Source: Zoogloeaceae bacterium
GTDB taxonomy: Bacteria; Pseudomonadota; Gammaproteobacteria; Burkholderiales; Rhodocyclaceae
DNA: 64,000 nucleotides
NCBI GenBank assembly: GCA_031287525.1
Contig: JAITSU010000057.1
Location: forward strand, 23,575-87,574
Reading direction: 5' to 3'
Shown here: piece after piece, positions 17,401 through 24,297 of the stretch
How positions within the stretch are numbered: position 1 is the stretch's first letter
How the letters are laid out: each line of letters starts with the position of its first letter
Translations under genes and position numbers: made by a program
The notes under the pieces: model-generated
Seen by the model: the letters and a program-made list of their open reading frames with translations, nothing else
Databases searched by the model: none
Told to the model about the DNA's origin: nothing

Positions 17401-17745
17401 TTTGTCGCGCGGCAAGAAGTTGTACGCCAACCCGGCGCGTTGTCTTTTTTGTCGGCGTTCAACCGGAACGGTATGCAGGCTATCGAAGCCTGGATAGGCA
17501 AAGGATATGCCGACGGCGGCCCGGTCACTCCCATTTCCATCCCATACACCCGCCTCAGCGCGACAAACATTCAACCCGTTTCGGTATCAGGGGGCAATAC
17601 CTCGGTAGACAACAAGATTGCCCTCAACCTGTTCGATGATCCGTCACGCATGGCTGACGTCATCAGTTCCCCGCAGGGCGAAAAAGCCTTCACCGTCCTG
17701 CTCTCAAGAAACCCGCAAAAATTCCGCCAGATTTTGGGCGTATAG
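14488..17745 (+). CDS. Tail tape measure protein
   Basis: This 1085-residue protein carries the tape-measure N-terminal domain (about residues 95-270, with YGQMSSRIKMATRSAEEYEQ and GEVHAMQWQTLLAAVPSLVQ). It also has long Ala-rich coiled coils (about 440-760), a low-complexity Ala/Thr/Gly stretch and the C-terminal GGYTGAGGKYQPAGIVHAGE motif typical of these proteins. It sets tail length during assembly. Unusually, it comes after the tail tip genes; siphophages normally place it before them. Confidence 0.9.
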   Translation: MAGGSNLNLALKIEADIKQAQAALSGIQQQVGSVAGNAKSAGGAASGAAGGFNQLGAAAGGAADELGKVSQSASGIKGALGNATAALKGFVGAFVGIGAIKGFIALADEYGQMSSRIKMATRSAEEYEQVQMRLLDTANNTYRPLSEVQEAYIRTADALRSMSYNTHQAMDVSDSLSYLFVTNAASADRASSAIDAFGKSLQTGEVHAMQWQTLLAAVPSLVQDIATASGKSAEEIRKLGAEGKLSVAQLTEGLRQSAEKNKQLAADMPVTVADAFTKLRNSLEAFFGEVNSGTGLTQILVSALEGVGSAVDWLTENLETAAIHFEGWGEDIRRLPESVAFMVDGISNEMDGLLALIGSDSSDIRDFLMGAFREWPENVRQFIQIITVEIAAFVDKCRAFGVDIANFLNPVSAIKESFSVMNKAVKGELKTGDALVAEFERINGVRRDSLQAIADERVATEQNVEAKKKEIAAKREAMRAEIERQRQAKVNLKTPTSKTGGKAKADPVAQALAQQEQSLTVALAEAHQKLANAKNGVADAENRATSRLEIWLSTNKAAQGLTGSQIAGLRNQAAAVDAATKAYTDLAEAKARAERIKSGMEDINITLLESQGNNFAASKRRIEKQYRALVKDLNDSGDTVNLDIVTQVKDYEVAKARLDDVLAKIDAIQAAQSRGEQSLSTASETGLLTEVEGRERLLDIHRQTYAELQKIRPELEYLARQPDIVGQQAAVALQQLTDQEKKLQATTTLFASTLKNGLTSGLQQAISGLADGTMSLRDAIHALATEIAQSLLKMYADNAVQFFMKPDGPLGDFFKMGDSGAGGAGGLLGALFGNGTQGAAAATTTANTASVTANTAAITTLTAQLATSGLTDVAANVANDAVEGVSQAAETANNAALMTSATSLTAAGTMLLTSATALQAAAAAISASAAGGGMSALGSLGSGIVGSLFATGGYTGAGGKYQPAGIVHAGEFVARQEVVRQPGALSFLSAFNRNGMQAIEAWIGKGYADGGPVTPISIPYTRLSATNIQPVSVSGGNTSVDNKIALNLFDDPSRMADVISSPQGEKAFTVLLSRNPQKFRQILGV

Positions 17746-17897
17746 GAGACAAAAAAGACGGGCGACCGACCCGGATGTTAGCGCATCCACGCCGATCCCC
17801 AACAAGCTGAAGCAACCAGCAAGTCAGGCAAGGCCCGCCGCCGTCATGACAGCGCGCCAAGCCTATCAGATTTTCTGACAAGAAAAAGGCTTGCTTT

Positions 17898-18134
17898 ATG
17901 GAAAATATCCGTTGCGGACAATGCAACCGCAAACTGGCGGAAGCCGAATACATCCGCCTTGCAATCAAGTGTCCCCGTTGCGGGACTGTTAACCAGATGA
18001 AGGCCACTGAGCCTCCTACCCGCGCGGCAAGACCGCCCGATACGGAGGTTCACAATGGCAAACCCGAAACAGCCGCTCGGCAAGAACGGCTTCAAGTATC
18101 AGGAACGCTACGGCGTCATCATCCTGTGCGATGA
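17898..18134 (+). CDS. com: Com-like zinc-finger translational activator
   Basis: This 78-residue protein begins with a Mu Com-type zinc finger: RCGQCNRKL at about residues 5-13 and IKCPRCGTVN at about 23-32, giving a CxxC...CxxC site. In Mu, Com binds mom mRNA and opens its translation start. Here the last third overlaps the 50-residue gene in another frame, and the Mom-like gene follows, so the regulatory link is probably kept. Residues after ~45 are not conserved in kind and may only reflect the overlap. Confidence 0.85.
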   Translation: MENIRCGQCNRKLAEAEYIRLAIKCPRCGTVNQMKATEPPTRAARPPDTEVHNGKPETAARQERLQVSGTLRRHHPVR

Positions 18135-18207
18135 CGAAAAGGCACAGCAAACGCTCTTTAACAAACTGAAGGCGGAAGGCTACAAGCTCCGTGTGGTGAC
18201 CGTATGA
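18055..18207 (+). CDS. 50-residue protein of the Com/Mom-like cassette
   Basis: A short frame starts at ATG 18055, seven bases after GGAGG, and closes with a TGA overlapping the next ATG (ATGA at 18204). The product begins MANPKQPLGKNGFKYQERYG, continues VIILCDDE and ends KLRVVTV. It looks like a compact beta-alpha-beta domain with an acidic turn. It overlaps com by 80 bases. The strong ribosome site and both overlaps argue that it is real. Function is unknown; it is probably a partner of the next protein. Confidence 0.7.
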   Translation: MANPKQPLGKNGFKYQERYGVIILCDDEKAQQTLFNKLKAEGYKLRVVTV

Positions 18208-19328
18208 AGCTCGCCATCCGCCACCATTGCGCTGATTACGACAGCTACCGCGCGGCGCGTGTCAAATCGCTCTTCAACGTGGAGTCCGGCGCGGACTTCG
18301 CGTTGGATGTCGAACTCCCGATTGAGGATAGCGACTGGACAATCGGCGTCGTCGTCGGCCCGTCCGGTAGCGGTAAAAGCAGCATCGGAAAATCATTGGG
18401 CAAACCCTACGCCCCAATGTGGTCGTGTGATCAACCCATCATCGACGCCATTTCCCCGGCGGGCGACTTCAACGTCGTCACCGCCGCGCTGTCAGCAGTT
18501 GGTCTGGGCAGTGTTCCCACCTGGTTGCGCCCTTTTTCCGCGCTCTCCAACGGCGAACGCTTCCGTGCTACCTTGGCGCGTCTGGTTTGCGAAGCGCCGG
18601 AGTTCGCCGTGGTTGATGAGTTTTCAAGCGTCGTCGACCGGCAAATCGCCAGAATCGGCGCGGGCGCATTCGCCAAAGCGTGGCGGCGTACCGGCGGCAA
18701 AGCCGTGTTGCTCTCCTGCCATTACGACATTCTGGATTGGTTGGAGCCGGACTGGATTTTCGACACCGCCAGCGGACAATTTGAACGGGGGCGTCTTCGA
18801 CGGCGACCCAGGCTGGAAATGTCTGTCTACGCGACAAACTGGCATTATTGGTCACTGTTTGAGCCGCATCACTATCTGAAGCTGCCGCGCATGATCGCCG
18901 CCACCTGCTACGTCGCCGCCATTGATGGCAACCCCGTCGCCCACCTCGCCGTCAGTACCCGCCCCGGTCTCATTGAAGCCCGCGCCTGTCGTTTGGTGGT
19001 GATGCCCGAATGGCAAGGCGCGGGCGTCGGAATGCGCTTCCTGAACACGGTGTGCGATCTCTGGCAACGGGGCGAAAACCGCTACGGCAAACCCATGCCC
19101 ACCCTGTTTCACACTTCGCATCCCGGTCTCGCCGCCGCCCTGCGTCGGGATAAAAAATGGACGCAGGTTTCCGCGCGGCTTTACGGCGATCACAAAGGTC
19201 GCTGCAAGCAATCCATCGCCGCCAGCCTGACCAGGGCAGGGAAGGAAGCGTCCGGCGCATCGGGCTACGGCGGGCACTTTCGCGCTGTGCAGGGTTTCCG
19301 CTATCTGGGGGAGCCATGCGTATCGTAA
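18204..19328 (+). CDS. ABC-type ATPase fused to a GNAT (Mom-like) domain
   Basis: This 374-residue protein has two halves. Residues 1-200 form an ABC ATPase with Walker A GPSGSGKSS (52-60), signature LSNGERFR (114-121), Walker B FAVVDEFSS (134-142) and H-loop His173. There is no membrane domain or partner, so it is not a transporter. Residues 205-374 form a GNAT fold with the acyl-CoA loop motif RLVVMPEWQGAGVG (263-276). Mu Mom is a GNAT-fold enzyme that modifies adenine N6 and is controlled by Com. The Com-like gene just upstream suggests a Mom relative with an added ATPase. The target base and chemistry are unknown. Confidence 0.8.
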   Translation: MKLAIRHHCADYDSYRAARVKSLFNVESGADFALDVELPIEDSDWTIGVVVGPSGSGKSSIGKSLGKPYAPMWSCDQPIIDAISPAGDFNVVTAALSAVGLGSVPTWLRPFSALSNGERFRATLARLVCEAPEFAVVDEFSSVVDRQIARIGAGAFAKAWRRTGGKAVLLSCHYDILDWLEPDWIFDTASGQFERGRLRRRPRLEMSVYATNWHYWSLFEPHHYLKLPRMIAATCYVAAIDGNPVAHLAVSTRPGLIEARACRLVVMPEWQGAGVGMRFLNTVCDLWQRGENRYGKPMPTLFHTSHPGLAAALRRDKKWTQVSARLYGDHKGRCKQSIAASLTRAGKEASGASGYGGHFRAVQGFRYLGEPCVS

Positions 19329-19927
19329 TCGTCGGACAGAAATGGCTGGGCGCGGAAGTCCTGCGGCTCTGCCTGAAGCGCGGCGACGACATCGCCAATG
19401 TGCTTGCGCCCGGAGCGGACGGCGAAGAATACGACCGCCTGTATGCCGCCGCGCAACAGTCAGATGTCCCGGTCGAAACCTGCGAAAGGCGGGTAGAAGC
19501 CAGCCACATCCCGCCCCAAACAGACCTCATCATCGCCGCCCACGCCCATGCCTATATTTCAGAAGCGGCGCGGCAAGCCGCCCGCTACGGCGCATTGGGC
19601 TACCACCCCTCGCTACTCCCACGACACCGGGGACGCGACGCCGTGCGCTGGACACTCCACATGCGCGACCCCATCGCAGGCGGCACAGTGTATTGGATGG
19701 ACAACGGAGCCGACACCGGCAACATCGCCGCCCAACACTGGTGCCACGTCCGCCCCACCGACACCGCCCGAACCCTATGGCAACGCGACCTCGCCCCCAT
19801 CGGTCTGCGCCTCATAGAACAGACACTCTCCGATCTGGACAAAGGCATCCTCACCTCCATCCCTCAAACCGAGGAATGCGCCACCTGGGAACCCGCCTTC
19901 ACCCCCTCCCGCCTGTCCAGCGCATGA
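19316..19927 (+). CDS. Formyltransferase-fold protein of the Mom-like cassette
   Basis: This 203-residue protein has the formyl-transferase N-terminal Rossmann-like fold of methionyl-tRNA formyltransferase. It opens MRIVIVGQKWLGAEVL and carries GYHPSLLPRHRGRDAVRWTL and DNGADTGNIAAQ. Known enzymes use an Asn-x-His...Asp set; here His (about residue 98) and Asp are kept but Asn is replaced by Gly (GYH). The tRNA-binding C-terminal domain is absent. It overlaps the ABC-GNAT gene by 13 bases and is the last gene of the prophage. It may supply or transfer a one-carbon group for DNA modification. This is inference. Confidence 0.75.
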   Translation: MRIVIVGQKWLGAEVLRLCLKRGDDIANVLAPGADGEEYDRLYAAAQQSDVPVETCERRVEASHIPPQTDLIIAAHAHAYISEAARQAARYGALGYHPSLLPRHRGRDAVRWTLHMRDPIAGGTVYWMDNGADTGNIAAQHWCHVRPTDTARTLWQRDLAPIGLRLIEQTLSDLDKGILTSIPQTEECATWEPAFTPSRLSSA

Positions 19928-19935
19928 ACAAAAAT

Positions 19936-19960
19936 AATCCGCCCCAACAGGCGGATTTTT
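19936..19960 (+). terminator. Rho-independent terminator at the prophage right end
   Basis: An 8-bp stem (AATCCGCC with GGCGGATT) and a 6-base loop are followed by a T run. It ends the plus-strand prophage transcript, facing cas9 read from the other side. Confidence 0.8.
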
Positions 19961-20007
19961 CAAATTCTTTTCTTGTGGTTAATTTTATTTCCCATAGCTA
20001 AATACTG

Positions 20008-23000
20008 TCACACCTCATTTATCTCGCTCACACCACCGGATTTAGCGCGCGCGGCGTTAACAATCGCCCGATTCGGTAGCCCTGCCACCCGATGATGCAC
20101 ATACACCGGCACAAGGTAGAACTTGCCAGCCTTGGTGAACACATCCACGCGCAGCATGGTGTCGTTTTTGGTGATGCCGCCCCGAATGGGGATGCCGGAG
20201 AGTTTGTCGATGACCGTTGTCACGGTGCGGACAATGGGGCCGGTGAGGTTGCCGTCTTTGTCCGGTTTTCTGAATTCCGTTCCGGCGGGGAAAGCCTTGT
20301 CGCCTTTGCCACCGTGCTCTTCCAGCCGTTTGCGGATCGCCGCGTAAAGGCGTTCATTGCGGTGAGGGTCAATGAGATTGTCCAGGTCTTTCAGGCTCAA
20401 CGCCGAAAGCGCGACTTTTTGGGTGACGCCGCCTTGCGGACGCAGACGCTCTGGTTGCCCGTAAATCGTGTCTTTATGCGCCGCGCCGCTATTGCGCCGT
20501 TGCGGAGCGCGCGACACAAACAGCGGGCGCAGAGTCTTCAGTTCTTCCGCGCTGTAAGTACCGAGGCGTTCCACTTCACTCCGCAGTTTTTCCACGTCAT
20601 CCATTTTCAGACGGGCTTCCAGTTCGTGATGAAAATGCGACCAAGGTTTTGGAAAATTGTTTTCCAGTTTGTGCAGTGCGGCGATGTCGAGCACTTCGCC
20701 TGTTTCAATATCCACAAAACCTTGCCGGACTTGTTCCAGTTCTTTTTTGCGGCTGTAGTCTGCAAGACGCTTCACCATGCCATGACTACACGCGGCAATT
20801 ACGGCGGCATCCAGCGCGTGATGGCGGTCGCTTTCAGCGCGGATTTTGAGGATTCCCCAACGGGCGCGCAAAAAAGCGGTCATTGAGCCAGACAGCACGA
20901 CACAACGCTGTACTGTCGAACCGTCGGCGCTCGGTGCCAGTTTGAGATAACGCTCAATGTAATTCTTGAAAAAGCGGCAGATGTAACGGGTGTCGCTCAG
21001 ATTGCGTTCACGGAAATCCTTTGCGTCTTTTGCGTCGAACCCCTTTTTCAGCAGGCGGCTGCGTTTGGCTTGGCGGTAGCTTTTGTTTCCTTCCACGAAA
21101 GCCACGAAGCCGCGCCAGCGTTCCCCGTCTTCGCCGCCCTCGAAGCGTGTCAGATATTCGTAGGGTGTGCGGTTGCCCTTGTCGCGGTTTTCCTTGGTGA
21201 GCGCCAGCACTTTGTTGTTCTTGCTGTCGTCGAAGCTACGTGAATAGGGCAAAGCGTGGTCAACCTCCACATAGCCGGATTCGGTCAAGCGGTGCAGATT
21301 AAGGGGCTGTAGCGAATAGGCGCACTTGCCTCCCTGCTCATGATAAAGCCGCCATTTTTCAAAATCGCGTCCATTGGGCGACACGCCCATTTCTTCAAAG
21401 AAACGACTCTTCAACTTTTCGTTTTGGTCATGGTAAGTTTCCTGCTCTTTCTTGATTTTGTTGCGTTCATCAAGGGGGCGGGAGAGGTCGCGTGCCATCT
21501 CGATATGGATCGCGGTCGGTGTACCGTAACGCCGAATGACGGCATTGACGACTTTACGCGCTTGATTCAGCGCGCGCAGGACGACGGGGTTGCGCGGAAT
21601 GTCTGCCTCCTCGCTGAATTTCATCCTGCCTTGCTGGTCGCGCCCGCTGTAGAGCGGGGGCAGGAATTTGTGTTCGCCCGCGCCCACTTCATACAGTTGG
21701 CTATGGTGATAACCTGCCGACACGCAGGCTTCGTCATAGCGTTGTCCTTGTTCCATAAAGTGTACGATGTTGCGAAGCGCCTTCAGGGAAAGGTTGCTGA
21801 ATTTATCGAAACTCACTTCGGAAAGGGCGGCGACCAGTTTTTCGCCGCCGGGCAAGGCTAATTTGCGGAGTTCGGCAACGACCTCGTCATCATCCTTATA
21901 AACAGACAATACGCGGGCGAGTTCGTCCAGTTGTTCCGGGTGTCCATCTTGCGCCGCGCCTGCCATGCTTTGCCATTCCGTACCGAGACCACTGCCTTCC
22001 AGTTTTTTGCGTAAGGTATGCCAGGCTGCCAGCTTGACGAGGGCTGTGCCTTCCGGGTCTTTTGCCTTGTCTTCTGTGGCTTGCCGCGCGCTTGGGTAAG
22101 CCAGCCCCGCGAACTTGAAGCTTTCAGGCAACACGCCAAGCAAGGCGCTACGCAGTTGTTTGTAGGTCAGCCCTTTACTTTCGTCGCCTTTGGCATAAGG
22201 CAAGGGTAAAGCGAGCCGGCGTTCCGCTTCATTGAGTGGACGGGTTGTGCCATCCACGACAATCCGCAAATTGTTGAGCCGGGTCAGCCAGACATGGCGT
22301 TCGGCGGTGAAGCTGGCTTTGGGCGCGCGGTATTCGTCTTTCTCGAAAGTGCATTTGCCCAGCATTTTGAGTAATGCTTCACCAGAGAGCGCGGGTTTTT
22401 GCAGCCAGAAAAGCCCGCTTTTGCGGTCGCCGTTGCCAAGAATGGCAGTTTTTAGCGTGGTGTCGGCATGAGGGTTGCCCAATCCACGCTGCGCCGCGAA
22501 CAGTTTTTCGAGTTCCTGACCCAGCAGGATGCGCGAAAGCGCCTTGTTGTATTCGCCGCGTTTGTTGCGCTGGGCATCCGGGAATTCAGCAAGCGCCATT
22601 TCCGCCGCGCTGCGGTAGCCTTTTTCTTCCATGCGCTTCCTGGTAGCAGCCAGCCCTTGCTTGACCTTGCCGCCTTCGCCCTTGGCGTCAGCTTCCGCCG
22701 CTTTTTCTTCGGCTTTGCTGATCCAGTGAAATCCGCGATGTTTGACAAGGTGGTAAATGACTCGCGCCCATTCTTCTGGTAGAAGCAGGCGATCCAGCCC
22801 TTCGGCGCGTAGTTGCCAGAGGGTTTTAGCCTTGCCTGCTGCGTCCTTGTCTGTATAAGGATTGTCCGCGCGGAAGAAGTGAGGGCTGTTAATCAGTCCG
22901 TTCCGTTTCAGAAGTCGCGCCAACTTTTTGAGACGTTCCGCGCGATGCGATAGTCGGTGGCGCATGAGCCGCGCATCCCGCCGCGCCTTGTTCAGCGATT

Positions 23001-23124
23001 CGCCTTCCTTGGCGGTTTCGGCTTTGTCAAAGGCGCGGACGCCCAAGTCGATGATGTGGTCATCCGCCAGCACGCTCCAGCCAACAGAGGCAATGCCAAT
23101 ATCCAGACCCAGTATATATGCCAT
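20008..23124 (-). CDS. cas9: Cas9, type II-C, C-terminally truncated
   Basis: This 1038-residue RNA-guided nuclease has RuvC-I LGLDIGIASVGW (Asp8), RuvC-II IHIEMARDL (about 540), an HNH domain with YVEVDHALPYSRSFD (His about 622), and RuvC-III HHALDAAVIA (about 770). All catalytic residues seem present. The frame stops about 16 residues after YLVPVYVHHRVAGLPNRAIV, whereas type II-C enzymes such as the Neisseria one continue for roughly 100 residues of PAM-interacting domain. ATG 23124 is preferred over GTG 23133 because of an AGGTG ribosome site. The prophage ends 50-100 bases beyond the stop. Activity is therefore doubtful. Confidence 0.9.
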   Translation of the reverse strand: MAYILGLDIGIASVGWSVLADDHIIDLGVRAFDKAETAKEGESLNKARRDARLMRHRLSHRAERLKKLARLLKRNGLINSPHFFRADNPYTDKDAAGKAKTLWQLRAEGLDRLLLPEEWARVIYHLVKHRGFHWISKAEEKAAEADAKGEGGKVKQGLAATRKRMEEKGYRSAAEMALAEFPDAQRNKRGEYNKALSRILLGQELEKLFAAQRGLGNPHADTTLKTAILGNGDRKSGLFWLQKPALSGEALLKMLGKCTFEKDEYRAPKASFTAERHVWLTRLNNLRIVVDGTTRPLNEAERRLALPLPYAKGDESKGLTYKQLRSALLGVLPESFKFAGLAYPSARQATEDKAKDPEGTALVKLAAWHTLRKKLEGSGLGTEWQSMAGAAQDGHPEQLDELARVLSVYKDDDEVVAELRKLALPGGEKLVAALSEVSFDKFSNLSLKALRNIVHFMEQGQRYDEACVSAGYHHSQLYEVGAGEHKFLPPLYSGRDQQGRMKFSEEADIPRNPVVLRALNQARKVVNAVIRRYGTPTAIHIEMARDLSRPLDERNKIKKEQETYHDQNEKLKSRFFEEMGVSPNGRDFEKWRLYHEQGGKCAYSLQPLNLHRLTESGYVEVDHALPYSRSFDDSKNNKVLALTKENRDKGNRTPYEYLTRFEGGEDGERWRGFVAFVEGNKSYRQAKRSRLLKKGFDAKDAKDFRERNLSDTRYICRFFKNYIERYLKLAPSADGSTVQRCVVLSGSMTAFLRARWGILKIRAESDRHHALDAAVIAACSHGMVKRLADYSRKKELEQVRQGFVDIETGEVLDIAALHKLENNFPKPWSHFHHELEARLKMDDVEKLRSEVERLGTYSAEELKTLRPLFVSRAPQRRNSGAAHKDTIYGQPERLRPQGGVTQKVALSALSLKDLDNLIDPHRNERLYAAIRKRLEEHGGKGDKAFPAGTEFRKPDKDGNLTGPIVRTVTTVIDKLSGIPIRGGITKNDTMLRVDVFTKAGKFYLVPVYVHHRVAGLPNRAIVNAARAKSGGVSEINEV

Positions 23125-23139
23125 GTCACGCACCTATTG

Positions 23140-23167
23140 TTGTCATAAACGAACAAAAGGATATAAT
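23140..23167 (+). promoter_or_regulatory. Promoter of the tracrRNA
   Basis: The -35 box TTGTCA (23140-23145) is followed by a 16-base spacer and a perfect -10 TATAAT (23162-23167). Transcription should start at about 23174, just before the anti-repeat. The site is divergent from cas9. Confidence 0.75.
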
Positions 23168-23173
23168 ACGCGC

Positions 23174-23275
23174 AGTTGTAGTTTTCCGGGGTGAGAGCCG
23201 TTGCTACAATAAGGTGTTGCCTTCGGGCAACAACCGAATCCGAAGACCCGACAGAAATGTCGGGTCTTCTACTTT
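23174..23275 (+). ncRNA. tracrRNA of the type II-C CRISPR system
   Basis: The anti-repeat region GTGAGAGCCGTTGCTACAAT followed by AAGG closely matches Neisseria-type tracrRNA. It is followed by a 7-bp nexus hairpin (GTTGCC-TTCG-GGCAAC core) and a 12-bp terminator hairpin (GAAGACCCGACA with TGTCGGGTCTTC) ending in TACTTT. Bases 23175-23210 form a 36-base block bounded by GTTGTAG and CTACAAT, the length and ends of a type II-C repeat. Only one copy exists here, so it is read as tracrRNA and not as an array. Confidence 0.9.
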
Positions 23276-23312
23276 GAGGATCGAGAAGCGCAACCCTGTG
23301 ATGTCCGGTTCT

Positions 23313-24290
23313 TCACAACCAGCCGGTCTTCTTGAATCGGTAGTACAAAAATCCGCTGGCGCCGACGAGCAGGGTGAGGGCGGCGGGGTAGCCCCAGGGG
23401 GAGTCCAGTTCCGGCATGTATTTGAAATTCATGCCCCAGATGCCGGCGAAGGCGGTGACGATGGCGAAAATCCCTGCCCAGGCGGCGAGGCGTTTGTTGA
23501 CTTCACTCACTTCAATGGTGACCAGCGAAAGATTGACCTGAATGGCGGTGGCGGCGGTTTCGCGCAGGGTATCCAGCGCGGCGTTGATGCGGACGAGATG
23601 GTCGTGTACGTCGCGGAAGTATTCCTGACAGGCCGTGGTTGGGCGGGGCGTGCGTCCGCCATGCAGCTTGCCCGCCACTTCCATCAAGGGGGCGACGGCG
23701 TGTTTCAGCGTGGTGATGCGGCGTTTGATGGCGTACAGGCGTTCAATGTTGTCGCGGTAGGGGGCGCTTTTGGAGAAGATGCTGTCTTCCACGCTTTCCA
23801 GTTCGGATTCCAGGCTGTCCATCAGGGGGAAATAGCGGTCGACCACGGCGTCCATCAGGGCGTAGAAGACGAAGCCCGCGCCGAGCGAGAGCAGTTCCGG
23901 TTCCTGTTCGCAGCGGCGGCGCACGCCGAGAAAGGGCTGCGGGCTGTGGTTACGCACGGAAAGGATGTAGTTGTTACCGACAAAAAGATTGACTTCGCCG
24001 CGCAGGTAGTCGTCTTCTTCTTCGTTCAGGGTTAAGAGATGCATGACGGCGAAGAAGTGTTCGCCATCGTATTCTTCCAGTTTCGGGCGCTGATGACCGT
24101 GGTAAGCGTCTTCAATCGCCAGCGGCGGCAGGTCGAATTCTTCCTGCATTTTTTCCAGTTCTTCCGGCGTCGCGTCGCGCAGGGCGACCCAGACGAAACA
24201 GTCGGAGCGCCCCATGTATTCGCTGACATCCTCGACGGGGATGTCCACAAAGCGGGCGCCGTTTTGCAGCAGGACGGAGTGAATCAGCAT
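23313..24290 (-). CDS. corA: Magnesium/cobalt transporter CorA
   Basis: This 325-residue inner-membrane channel for Mg2+ (also Co2+, Ni2+) has a long cytoplasmic N-terminal domain with coiled coil (about residues 1-265). Two C-terminal membrane helices follow, with the signature GMNFKYMPEL between them and an acidic loop. The C-terminus KKTGWL is basic, as in the family. It lies eight bases downstream of lysA on the same strand, so it may be co-transcribed. Confidence 0.93.
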   Translation of the reverse strand: MLIHSVLLQNGARFVDIPVEDVSEYMGRSDCFVWVALRDATPEELEKMQEEFDLPPLAIEDAYHGHQRPKLEEYDGEHFFAVMHLLTLNEEEDDYLRGEVNLFVGNNYILSVRNHSPQPFLGVRRRCEQEPELLSLGAGFVFYALMDAVVDRYFPLMDSLESELESVEDSIFSKSAPYRDNIERLYAIKRRITTLKHAVAPLMEVAGKLHGGRTPRPTTACQEYFRDVHDHLVRINAALDTLRETAATAIQVNLSLVTIEVSEVNKRLAAWAGIFAIVTAFAGIWGMNFKYMPELDSPWGYPAALTLLVGASGFLYYRFKKTGWL

Positions 24291-24297
24291 GGTTTAT

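Noticed and set aside
18204..18800. ABC transporter ATPase
   Set aside because: No permease or binding protein is nearby and the chain continues into a GNAT domain, so a transport role is unlikely.
19960..20007. Exact right end of the prophage (TG...CA type)
   Set aside because: Several CA dinucleotides fit and no target duplication can be tested without the left end, so no attachment end is called.
23175..23210. CRISPR array
   Set aside because: Only one repeat-like unit exists, with no spacer or second repeat, and it is followed by nexus and terminator hairpins, so it is part of tracrRNA.
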